Shown: positions 1-7,099 of the stretch, piece by piece
How positions within the stretch are numbered: the first letter of the stretch is position 1
Layout: every line of letters starts with the position of its first letter
NCBI GenBank assembly: GCA_964523405.1
Contig: CAZGAQ010000061.1
Coordinates: 1 to 14,071 of the forward strand
Direction: 5' to 3'
DNA from: CAZGAQ01 sp964523405
Lineage (GTDB): Bacteria; Planctomycetota; Phycisphaerae; UBA1845; Fen-1342
DNA length: 14,071 bases
Notes under the pieces: generated by a model
Seen by the model: the letters and a program-made list of their open reading frames with translations, nothing else
What the model was told of the DNA's origin: nothing
Database searches by the model: none
Translations under genes and position numbers: made by a program

Positions 1-782
1 GGCAGGATCATGATGTAGACGGCGGGGTGCGAGTAGAACCAGAAGAAGTGCTGGTACAGCACGGGATCCCCGCCCAGCCCGGGATGGAAGATGCCCAGGT
101 GCAGCAGGCGTTCGACGATGAGCAGCAGCACGGTAATGCCCAGCACCGGTGTCGCCAGGATCTGGATGATGGCCGTCGCGTACAGCGCCCACAGAAACAG
201 CGGCAGCTTGAACCACGTCATTCCCGGCGGCCGCAGCTTGTGGATCGTCACGATGAAGTTCAGCCCGGTGAAGATCGAGCTGAAGCCGAGGATGAAGACG
301 CCGAGGAGTACGGGGATGACGCCGCCCATGGACGTGTCCGTCGCGTACGGCACGTAGAACGTCCAGCCCGTGTCCACGCTGCCCATGACGATCGAGACGA
401 CGGCCAGGAGCGCCCCCGCGACCCACATGTAGTAGCTCGCCAGGTTCAACCGCGGGAACGCCAGGTCCTTGGCCCCCAGCATGATCGGCAGCACGAAATT
501 GCCCAGCGCTGCCGGGATGCCTGGGATGATCACCAGGAACGTCATCACCGCGCCGTGGAGTGTGAACACGCGATTGTAGTTGTCGGCGCTCATGATCTTG
601 TAGTCCGGACTCAGCAGCACGGTCCGGATCAGGATCGCGAAGATGCCGCCCAGCAGGAAGGCCGCCAGAATCGACACCAGGTACAAGACGCCGATGCGTT
701 TGTGATCGAGTGTCACCAGCCAGGACGCGATGCCCCGGGTATGCGTCAGGTAATTGTCGGGCGCGCTTGGGATCGTGCTCAT
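1..782 (-). CDS. ctaD: Cytochrome c oxidase subunit I (A2-type heme-copper oxidase), 3' end outside window
   Basis: This is the catalytic subunit of a terminal oxidase that reduces O2 to water and pumps protons. Only the first 260 codons lie in the window. The start is an ATG 19 bases after the ctaC stop, with an AGGTG stretch upstream. The N-terminus is MSTIPSAPDN, and helix I follows at about residues 30-52. H76 in the FTLHGAVM motif of helix II is the expected low-spin heme ligand. The loop LGAKDLAFPRLN (102-113) contains the conserved D-channel entry aspartate, D106. Helix VI reads FWFYSHPAVY (247-256): H252 is the CuB ligand and Y256 the cross-linked tyrosine. The A1-type glutamate (GHPEV) is absent and replaced by the YS pair of A2-type enzymes. 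The cytochrome c domain on its partner subunit makes this a caa3-type oxidase. Helices VII-XII and the K-channel cannot be seen. Confidence 0.96.
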   Translation of the reverse strand, partial: MSTIPSAPDNYLTHTRGIASWLVTLDHKRIGVLYLVSILAAFLLGGIFAILIRTVLLSPDYKIMSADNYNRVFTLHGAVMTFLVIIPGIPAALGNFVLPIMLGAKDLAFPRLNLASYYMWVAGALLAVVSIVMGSVDTGWTFYVPYATDTSMGGVIPVLLGVFILGFSSIFTGLNFIVTIHKLRPPGMTWFKLPLFLWALYATAIIQILATPVLGITVLLLIVERLLHLGIFHPGLGGDPVLYQHFFWFYSHPAVYIMIL

Positions 783-801
783 GGCCGTACACCTGTGCCC
801 G

Positions 802-1800
802 TCATTTGCTCAGCTCGCGGATGTATTCGATGATCGCCAGAATCTCCTGGTCCTTGAGCTGCCCGCGGAACGTGGGCATCACGGGCTGGAAACCCTGCAC
901 GATCTTGGCCTGGGGATACAGAATCGACTCGCGGAGATAGTCCTCATCCACCGTGACGGTTCCTTTGTCCGTCGCCGCCGGGTGTCCGAAGAGGCCCTTG
1001 AGCGTCGGGCCGACGCTGGCGGCGCCGGTGACCGAGTGGCAGCTCGCACAGCGCTTTTGCACCAGCAGCGCGCCGACCTCGGATAGCGAGCGCGTCTTGA
1101 ACGGGTCGGACGCCTCGTCCAGCCACTTCTCGTACATGCCCGGCTCGTGCACCACCAGCCGAGCCAGCATGTCCGAGTGCTTCGTGCCGCAGTACTCCGC
1201 GCACAGCGCCAGGTACTCGCCCGGTTGCTTGGCCTCGAACCAGATGCTGTTGTAGCGCCCCGGCACCGCGTCGCGCTTGATCCGGAACGCCGGGATATAG
1301 AAGCTGTGGATGACGTCGTTGGATGACAGCACCAGCCGCACCGGCTGGTCAATGGGCACGTGCAGCTCGCTGTCCACGTGCCCGTTGGGGTAGGTGAAGG
1401 ACCAGAACCACTTCTGTCCCAGTACATGGATGTCCAGCGCGTTCACCGGCGGGTTCATCATGTCCATGTAGCCGCGAAATCCCATGTAGAACATGACCAC
1501 CACGAGCACCAGCGGAATCGCCGTCCACGTCAGCTCCAAAGGCGTGTTGTGCGTCAGGTGCACACGCGGCCCTTCGCCCTCGACCCGCCGCCGGTAGCGG
1601 ATCACGAACAGCAGCATCAGCCCGACGATCAGGATGAAGAAGAACACCGAGATCCAAAAGATGAACTGGAACACCGCGTCGGTGTGCGCGGCGCCCGTCG
1701 ATGCTTGCGGCGGCATCCAGAACGACCCGCTGCGCGGGGCGATCGCAGGCAGCGATGTCGGGGTCGGGACCTGAGCCAGTAGGTTCATCATGCCCTTCAT
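802..1800 (-). CDS. ctaC: Cytochrome c oxidase subunit II with C-terminal cytochrome c domain (caa3-type)
   Basis: This 332-residue membrane-anchored periplasmic subunit takes electrons into the oxidase. Two transmembrane helices (about 43-67 and 93-110) precede a cupredoxin domain. The binuclear CuA ligands are H165, then C200, C204, H208 and M211 in the pattern CxxxCxxxHxxM, with E202 between the cysteines. A fused class I cytochrome c domain follows, with heme motif CASCH (251-255) and probable distal methionine M308 in VMPTF. This fusion defines caa3 oxidases and removes the need for a soluble cytochrome c. The ATG at 1800 overlaps the stop of the SCO gene as ATGA and has no clear ribosome binding site of its own, so translational coupling is likely. 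The frame stays open 22 codons further upstream, but that part lies inside the SCO gene. ATGs at 1791 and 1788 are less likely alternative starts. Confidence 0.95.
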   Translation of the reverse strand: MKGMMNLLAQVPTPTSLPAIAPRSGSFWMPPQASTGAAHTDAVFQFIFWISVFFFILIVGLMLLFVIRYRRRVEGEGPRVHLTHNTPLELTWTAIPLVLVVVMFYMGFRGYMDMMNPPVNALDIHVLGQKWFWSFTYPNGHVDSELHVPIDQPVRLVLSSNDVIHSFYIPAFRIKRDAVPGRYNSIWFEAKQPGEYLALCAEYCGTKHSDMLARLVVHEPGMYEKWLDEASDPFKTRSLSEVGALLVQKRCASCHSVTGAASVGPTLKGLFGHPAATDKGTVTVDEDYLRESILYPQAKIVQGFQPVMPTFRGQLKDQEILAIIEYIRELSK

Positions 1801-2666
1801 ACGCTGGCAGCCGGGGGTGTCGGCGGCGCCGGTGTGGCCGTGGCGCGCCGCCGCTCGCGCCGCCACAGCACCGCCAGCAGCAGGCCGACTGCCAGCAGCG
1901 TCACGCCTCCGCCGGCCTGCACGACGCGCATGCCGGCCAGGCTGTAGCCCTTGCCATCATAGTGGTAGCAGAACAGCAGCAACTGGTCCATCGTGGTGCC
2001 GATCTTCCCCTCCGACGCCTCGACCAACGACAGCCGCAGCGTCTTCGGTTCGAACAGCACGCCGTACAAGTACCGCGAAATCCGCCCGTCCGGCGTGCAG
2101 ATGAGCAACGCCGCCACGTGCATCCACTCCTGCCGCTCCTCGTTCCACGCGATCCGGAAGCCCGTGGATTTCAGCAGCGGATCGATGCTCCCCCGGCGCC
2201 CCGTCAGGAACGTCCAGCCCTGTGCCGCCGCCGGCTTGCCGTACGCCGTCAGGTAGTTCTGCCGCTTGAGCAGCGCGAGCTGCGACGTCTCCAGCGGATC
2301 GAAACTGACGGTGACGATGCGAAACTCGTCGCCGGCCACCCAATCCAGGTCCTTCAGCCCGTCCACCATCCCGTTCAGCGTCAGCCCGCATAGCATCGGG
2401 CACTTGTAGTAGTTCAGCGTCAGGATCACGGGCTTGTGCCCGTCGAAATAGTCCCGCAGCTTGACCTTCTTCCCCGTGTGATCCGTGAATTCCGCGTCCA
2501 GCGGCAGTTGCCCGTTGAGGTGCTCGTCGATCCCCACGTTCTGCAGTTCGGGCGGCAGCGGCTCCATGCGATCCTGCGCGCGCCCGTTGATGGCCGCCGC
2601 GCCCACGGCCAGCAGCAGCGGCAGGGCCAGCCGGAATGTGCTCGTTCGCGTGACTGTCGCCATCAT
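1797..2666 (-). CDS. sco1: SCO1/SenC-family copper chaperone for CuA assembly
   Basis: This is a thioredoxin-fold copper protein of about 289 residues that delivers or reduces copper during assembly of the CuA site of oxidase subunit II. Its position directly upstream of ctaC agrees. Residue numbers here count from a GTG at 2669, one codon upstream of the chosen ATG. An N-terminal signal or anchor segment (13-27) is followed by the SCO domain. The copper-binding CPMLC motif is at 90-94, and the third ligand is H184 in EWMHVAAL. A second hydrophobic helix (about 254-269) and an Arg-rich tail lie at the C-terminus, so the protein is probably held in the membrane at this end too. The ATG at 2666 shares one base with the preceding stop (TGATG). 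The adjacent GTG at 2669 or the next ATG at 2663 could also serve. The 3' end overlaps ctaC by four bases. Confidence 0.93.
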   Translation of the reverse strand: MMATVTRTSTFRLALPLLLAVGAAAINGRAQDRMEPLPPELQNVGIDEHLNGQLPLDAEFTDHTGKKVKLRDYFDGHKPVILTLNYYKCPMLCGLTLNGMVDGLKDLDWVAGDEFRIVTVSFDPLETSQLALLKRQNYLTAYGKPAAAQGWTFLTGRRGSIDPLLKSTGFRIAWNEERQEWMHVAALLICTPDGRISRYLYGVLFEPKTLRLSLVEASEGKIGTTMDQLLLFCYHYDGKGYSLAGMRVVQAGGGVTLLAVGLLLAVLWRRERRRATATPAPPTPPAASV

Positions 2667-3064
2667 CACGATCCCGTCGGGTGCGTGCTGGCCGGCGCGG
2701 ACGCCGGTACCGCGATTGTAGTCGGCGCGCGGGCTGGTTTCCCGACCTGCCCGCCGCGCGCCACGAACAGCTCCATCGCCCGCTCGATCGGAATGCCGTA
2801 CACGTTTTGCTGCGGGTCGATCGCCTCGTACCCCGCCAGTGGCGCCAACTGCTTGAACTGCAGATCGGCCAGTTCCTGCGGCCGCGGCGCCAGCAGCTTC
2901 GTCTCGTCCTCGCGCCGCTGCACGTTCTGGAACAGCACGATCGTGAACACGACGACCGCCAGAAAGACGATCGTACCGACGATGGCCACGAGCATCGTCG
3001 GGCCGGAGCGCGGATCGCCCTCGTGGGCGGCTGAAGTCGTTGATGGGGCGGTGGGGGGGCTCAT
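2666..3064 (-). CDS. Small single-helix membrane protein of the ACIII-oxidase operon, function unknown
   Basis: This is a 132-residue protein that I cannot assign to a named family. A Pro/Ser/Thr-rich N-terminal tail is followed by one strong transmembrane helix (about 23-46). A charged segment comes next (QRREDETK, 49-56), then a short soluble domain with the segment YGIPIERAMEL (89-99) and an Ala/Pro-rich C-terminus. The start at 3064 is chosen because GAGGAAG lies 5-6 bases upstream. A longer reading from 3088 would overlap actF and has no such site. The gene sits 10 bases after actF and overlaps the SCO gene by one base, so it is made together with ACIII and the oxidase. An accessory or assembly role in either complex is inference. 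The coding frame is secure from the operon packing. Confidence 0.85.
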   Translation of the reverse strand: MSPPTAPSTTSAAHEGDPRSGPTMLVAIVGTIVFLAVVVFTIVLFQNVQRREDETKLLAPRPQELADLQFKQLAPLAGYEAIDPQQNVYGIPIERAMELFVARGGQVGKPARAPTTIAVPASAPASTHPTGS

Positions 3065-3074
3065 CCGCGCTTCC

Positions 3075-4304
3075 TCATACATTCTCAAATGCCAGCGACT
3101 CGGGCAACCGCGGGTCGCGCTCCGGAATCAGGGGGACCCGGCTCATCGGCCGCAGCAGCGCCCACACGAACACGCCGGCCATGCCGACCAGCAGCGCGAG
3201 GTCGCTCGCGTGCAGCGGTGCTGCCGGCTGCGGCGTGCCCAGCGGCCGCGGCGTCACGATGTAGTACAGGTCCAGCCAGTGCATCGCCAGCAGCCACGCC
3301 GCCGCCACGACCAGCGCCAGCGGCCGGCGCTTCAGGTAGCGCGAGATCAGCGCCAGGAAGGGAGCTACGAAGTGCCCCGCCAGCAGCAGCAGACTGACGC
3401 CGCGCCACCAGGTATCGCCCTGCCGCGGATGGAACCAGGCCGTCTCCTCCGGAATGTTCGCGTACCAGATCAGCATGTACTGCGAGAAGGCGATGTACGC
3501 CCAGAAGACGACAAAGGCGAAGACGAGTTTGCCGAGGTCGTGGTAGTGCTCGGTGGTGATGGAGCGTGTCAGGCGGCCGCTGCGCTGGACGAAGTAGACC
3601 ATGATCGCCAGCAACGAGAAGAAGCCGACCAGGCTGCCGGAGAAGAAGTAGACGCCCCAAATCGTGCTGTACCAGGTGGGGTTGAGCGACATCAGGACGT
3701 CGATCGAGAAGAAGGTCACCGTCACGCCGTACAGCAGCATCCCCGGAGCGCTCCACCACTGCATCCGCTCCGTCAGCCCCGCGTCGCCCGATACGTCCTG
3801 CGCCTGCGACGTCCGCAGGAAGTAGCGCGCCAGCAGGCCCCAGATCACGAAGTAGCCCGCGCACCGCACCAACCAGAACGGCACATTCAGAAACGGCCGC
3901 TTGTGCTGCAGCAGCTCATCATGCGCGACCCGCTCGGCGTTCGCCCATGGATACACGTCCGCCAGTCCCAGTACCGCCGGCAGAATCAGCGGCACAAACA
4001 GCACCGCCAGCACCGGCAGCGTACTGGCCACCAGTTCCGCCAGCCGCCGCACCGCCACGCTCCACCCCGCCCGCGTGAGATGCTGCAGCATCACGAAGAA
4101 CAGCGCCCCCAGCCCGAGCGTCAGCACGAAGCAGTAGTTCAGCAGATACGACCGGAAGAACACGCCCCAGTCCCCGGCCTGGTAGCCGACCGCCGCGCCC
4201 GCGGCCAGCCCGACCACGCCCACCACGCCACCGGCCGTCGCCAGCCGCGCCGCGCCCGGCCCCAGCCGCCGCTCTTCCCGAATTGTCCCGCTCGTGTGTT
4301 GCAT
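3075..4304 (-). CDS. actF: Alternative complex III subunit ActF (NrfD/PsrC-like integral membrane protein)
   Basis: This 409-residue polytopic membrane protein is the second NrfD-like core subunit of ACIII, paired with ActC in the membrane. About ten hydrophobic segments are visible, starting near residues 24-41, 54-74 and 94-113. Segments typical of ActF are ADVYPW (115-120), HKRPFLNVPFW (134-144), SIDVLMSLNPTWYS (200-213), and a long stretch from YHDLGK (254) to NIPEETAWF (283-291). In characterised ACIII, ActF is a structural partner and is thought to take part in proton or conformational coupling. Whether it binds quinone is not settled by sequence. The ATG start is 12 bases after the actDE stop, with only a weak GAG upstream. 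The gene runs to a TGA 10 bases before the next start. Confidence 0.94.
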   Translation of the reverse strand: MQHTSGTIREERRLGPGAARLATAGGVVGVVGLAAGAAVGYQAGDWGVFFRSYLLNYCFVLTLGLGALFFVMLQHLTRAGWSVAVRRLAELVASTLPVLAVLFVPLILPAVLGLADVYPWANAERVAHDELLQHKRPFLNVPFWLVRCAGYFVIWGLLARYFLRTSQAQDVSGDAGLTERMQWWSAPGMLLYGVTVTFFSIDVLMSLNPTWYSTIWGVYFFSGSLVGFFSLLAIMVYFVQRSGRLTRSITTEHYHDLGKLVFAFVVFWAYIAFSQYMLIWYANIPEETAWFHPRQGDTWWRGVSLLLLAGHFVAPFLALISRYLKRRPLALVVAAAWLLAMHWLDLYYIVTPRPLGTPQPAAPLHASDLALLVGMAGVFVWALLRPMSRVPLIPERDPRLPESLAFENV

Positions 4305-4316
4305 GCAATACTCGAT

Positions 4317-5588
4317 CTAGCGCGGCCGTAGGTTCTCGCGCTCCTCAACGGGAATATCCTCCCAGCGCGCGTCCCGCGCGAGCTGGAGGGTGCGCACGTA
4401 GGCGATGATCGCCCAGCGGTCCTCGGGCGGTATCTGGTCGCCGTAGGGGGGCATGCTGCGGATGCCCTTGGTGATCGTGTTGAAAATGTGGCCGTTCTCG
4501 CGGCCTTTCACCAGCGGGTCGTGCAGCGACGTCGGCTGCACCCAGCCCGGCGTCTCACGCAACATCGCCCGCGCGGAGACGATTCCGTCCCCGGCCCCGC
4601 CCAGTCCGTGACAAGCTGAGCAGTAGATGTTGAAGCGCTGCTGCCCGCGCCGCAGAAGGGTCTCATTGATCTGCACCTGCGGGGGAAACGTCGTCGCCCA
4701 TTGCCCGCTCACCAGGCCCTGGTAGAAGTGCGGATCTTCCTGTGGATCGCCGCGCGCCACCGTCCCCGGTACGCTGGGGCGCTGCGCCCGGCCGTCCGCA
4801 AACACCGGATTCTTCTGCTGGGCGATGTACTTGGGCTGATTGCCCATGTCCTGCACCGGCTGGATGCGCGGCTCCGTCGACGTGCTCAGCCGCGCCTTGG
4901 CGATCAGCAGCGGCGGCAACAGTGCCAGCGCCGCCAGCACAATCCCCGCGATGCGAAACGCCGGCGGCAGTTTCGTCCCGCCCGTCGCCTCCTCGATCCG
5001 CTCGACCGCCACTCCGCCCAGCCCGCTCAGCAGCGCGTGCGTCCGCTGCTCGTCGAACTGCGGGTCGCGCGCCGCGATCGTCAGGAAGAACCGGTCCGAC
5101 GTCACGCGCCGGAAACGCTGCGACGCCAGCAGCGGGTTCGCCCAACTGGGCAGGTTGTTCATTGCCAGCATGCCGATGACGGCCGCGAGCGCCGCCGCCA
5201 GCACCGTCGTCTCGAACGTGACCGGGATGTTGGCCGGCAGACTGAAGATCGGCTTACCCGAGATGACGTAGTCGTACCCCTGCAGGATCACGTCCAGGAA
5301 CGGGAACTGCTTCGCGCTCGTCGCGTTCGTCCACCACTGCAGCGCCAGCCCGCCGCCGCAGCCCGCCAGCCCCAGGAGGAACACCAGCCACGGTAGCCGC
5401 GTCGGCCGAATCCCCATCGCCTCGTCGATCCCGTGCACGGGGAACGGCGAATGCGTGTCCCAGTGCCGGTAGCCGGCGTCGCGCACGCGCTCGGCCGCCG
5501 TCACCAGCGCCCCGGGCGACTCGAACTCGACCAGCAGTCCCTGCAGCCGGGGCTGGTTCGCCGAAGTTGTCGTGGCCTGCTCGCTCAA
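4317..5588 (-). CDS. actDE: Fused alternative complex III subunits ActD (DUF3341) and ActE (monoheme cytochrome c)
   Basis: This single 423-residue chain combines two subunits that are separate proteins in the best-known ACIII complexes. Residues 15-195 are ActD-like: an N-terminal domain (LLVEFESPGALVTAAERVR) and two transmembrane helices (about 66-86 and 124-145). A third helix (about 211-230) leads into a cytochrome c domain with heme motif CSACH (323-327), probable distal methionine M379 in RSMPPYG, and a C-terminal helix RWAIIAYVRTLQLA. ActE is normally a lipoprotein, and here the third helix would replace the lipid anchor. The start is TTG, preceded by AAGAGGAA at five bases. No ATG occurs in frame until codon 58, inside the domain. 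The gene lies 29 bases after actC and 12 before actF. Confidence 0.93.
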   Translation of the reverse strand: MSEQATTTSANQPRLQGLLVEFESPGALVTAAERVRDAGYRHWDTHSPFPVHGIDEAMGIRPTRLPWLVFLLGLAGCGGGLALQWWTNATSAKQFPFLDVILQGYDYVISGKPIFSLPANIPVTFETTVLAAALAAVIGMLAMNNLPSWANPLLASQRFRRVTSDRFFLTIAARDPQFDEQRTHALLSGLGGVAVERIEEATGGTKLPPAFRIAGIVLAALALLPPLLIAKARLSTSTEPRIQPVQDMGNQPKYIAQQKNPVFADGRAQRPSVPGTVARGDPQEDPHFYQGLVSGQWATTFPPQVQINETLLRRGQQRFNIYCSACHGLGGAGDGIVSARAMLRETPGWVQPTSLHDPLVKGRENGHIFNTITKGIRSMPPYGDQIPPEDRWAIIAYVRTLQLARDARWEDIPVEERENLRPR

Positions 5589-5617
5589 ACCGATTCCTCT
5601 TGCCGCGCGCGGCGGCG

Positions 5618-7099
5618 TTACGGCGCCGGTCGCGGATCGAACTCATCCGGGTTGTAGTCAAACCGCCGCGTCGGCGGCACGTGCTCGTGCGGATGCGCGT
5701 GCGGGTCGGCGTGTGACATGACCGTCTTCACTTCCGCCATCGCCACCATCGGCAGATAGCGGCAGAACAGCAGGAACAGCGTGCCGAACAGTCCGAAGCT
5801 CCCGGCCAGCGTCAACAGCTCGACCGTGCTCGGCGTATAGTAGTGCCAGCGCGACGGCAGCACGTCCTGCGACAGCGATGACACGATGATCACGAAGCGC
5901 TCGAACCACATCCCCACGTTCACGCACATCACCACGCCGAAGATCGCCCAGACGCGCGTCCGCACACCTTTCAGCCAGAAGAGCTGCGGCATCAGCACGT
6001 TGCAGCCGATCATCGTCCAGTACGCCCACGCGTACGGCCCCAGCGCCCGCGCGCGGAAGATGAAGCTCTCGTAGCCGTTGCCGCTGTACCACGCCGTGAA
6101 GAACTCCATCCCGTACGCGTAGCCCACCATCGTGCCCGTCAGCAGCACGATCTTGCACATGTTCTCCAGGTGCCGCAGCGTGATGATGCTCTTGAGCCCG
6201 AACAGTTCCCGCGCCGGAATCGCCAGCGTCAGCACCATCGCGAACCCGCCGAAGATCGCGCCGGCCACGAAGTAGGGAGGGAAGATCGTCGTGTGCCAGC
6301 CCGGCAGTTGCGAGACCGCGAAGTCGAAGCTGACCACCGAGTGCACGCTCAGCACCAGCGGCGTCGCCAGCGCCGCCAGAATCAGGTACGCCCGCTCGAA
6401 GCGGTGCCAGTGTCGCGACGAGCCCGTCCACCCCAGCGACAAGAGCCCATAGATCACCTTCTTGAGCCGGCTGTTCGTCCGGTCGCGGAACGTTGCCAGG
6501 TCCGGGATCATGCCGACGAACCAGAACATCATGGAGACGAGGGCGTAGGTGCTGACCGCGAAGACGTCCCACAAGAGGGGGCTGCGGAAGTTCGGCCACA
6601 TGGCCATCTGGTTCGGGTAGGGGGCCAACCAGTACGCCAGCCAGATGCGCCCGACGTGAATGCCCGGGAACAGCCCGGCGCACATGACCGCAAAGATCGT
6701 CATCGCCTCGGCGAAGCGGTTGATGCTCGTCCGCCACTTCTGTCGGAACAGGAAGAGGATCGCCGAAATCAGCGTGCCGGCGTGCCCGATGCCCACCCAG
6801 AATACGAAGTTCGTGATGTCGAAGCCCCACCCCGTCGGGTTGTTCAGCCCCCACACGCCCACGCCGTTGAAAACCAGGTAGCCGACCATCGCCCCCAGGA
6901 TGCCCAGCAGCGCGAGCGAGAACGCCATGGCGACGTACCACGCCCGCGGCGGTCGCGGCGCTTCCCAGATCGCCGCCACGGTGTCCGTCAGCGACCCGTA
7001 CGTGTGCCCGCCGGTGATCAGCGGCGCCCGCTCGCCGGGACGCTCCCGCGTGTTGTCGATCTCGCTCGTGTGTACCGCTGTGCTCATCTTTCTCGTCAT
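5618..7099 (-). CDS. actC: Alternative complex III subunit ActC (NrfD/PsrC-type quinone-site subunit)
   Basis: This 493-residue membrane protein is the NrfD-family subunit that holds the quinol oxidation site of ACIII, next to the iron-sulfur part of ActB. A hydrophilic N-terminus (1-50) precedes about ten transmembrane segments, the first near 55-78. Family-typical stretches include NPTGWGFDITNFVFWVGIGHAGT (87-109), FPGIHVGR (144-151), HSVVSFDFAVSQLPGWHTTIFPP (253-275) and MWFERFVII (397-405). The conserved His, Asp and Glu residues in these helices are the usual candidates for quinone binding and proton transfer. The C-terminus is a cytoplasmic-looking tail rich in histidine (463-473) and acidic residues. 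The ATG at 7099 overlaps the actB stop as ATGA. An ATG four codons later is possible but has no spaced ribosome binding site. The stop is TAA. Confidence 0.95.
   Translation of the reverse strand: MTRKMSTAVHTSEIDNTRERPGERAPLITGGHTYGSLTDTVAAIWEAPRPPRAWYVAMAFSLALLGILGAMVGYLVFNGVGVWGLNNPTGWGFDITNFVFWVGIGHAGTLISAILFLFRQKWRTSINRFAEAMTIFAVMCAGLFPGIHVGRIWLAYWLAPYPNQMAMWPNFRSPLLWDVFAVSTYALVSMMFWFVGMIPDLATFRDRTNSRLKKVIYGLLSLGWTGSSRHWHRFERAYLILAALATPLVLSVHSVVSFDFAVSQLPGWHTTIFPPYFVAGAIFGGFAMVLTLAIPARELFGLKSIITLRHLENMCKIVLLTGTMVGYAYGMEFFTAWYSGNGYESFIFRARALGPYAWAYWTMIGCNVLMPQLFWLKGVRTRVWAIFGVVMCVNVGMWFERFVIIVSSLSQDVLPSRWHYYTPSTVELLTLAGSFGLFGTLFLLFCRYLPMVAMAEVKTVMSHADPHAHPHEHVPPTRRFDYNPDEFDPRPAP

Noticed and set aside
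27..833. Plus-strand open frame of 268 codons at the left edge
   Set aside because: It lies opposite the well-supported ctaD sequence, and its composition is shadow-like.
2436..4331. Open frame of 631 codons on the plus strand opposite the SCO, small protein and actF genes
   Set aside because: Its composition (Arg, Gln, His and Pro-rich) is the usual mirror of a GC-rich gene on the other strand. It has no domain, and it spans several firmly identified genes.
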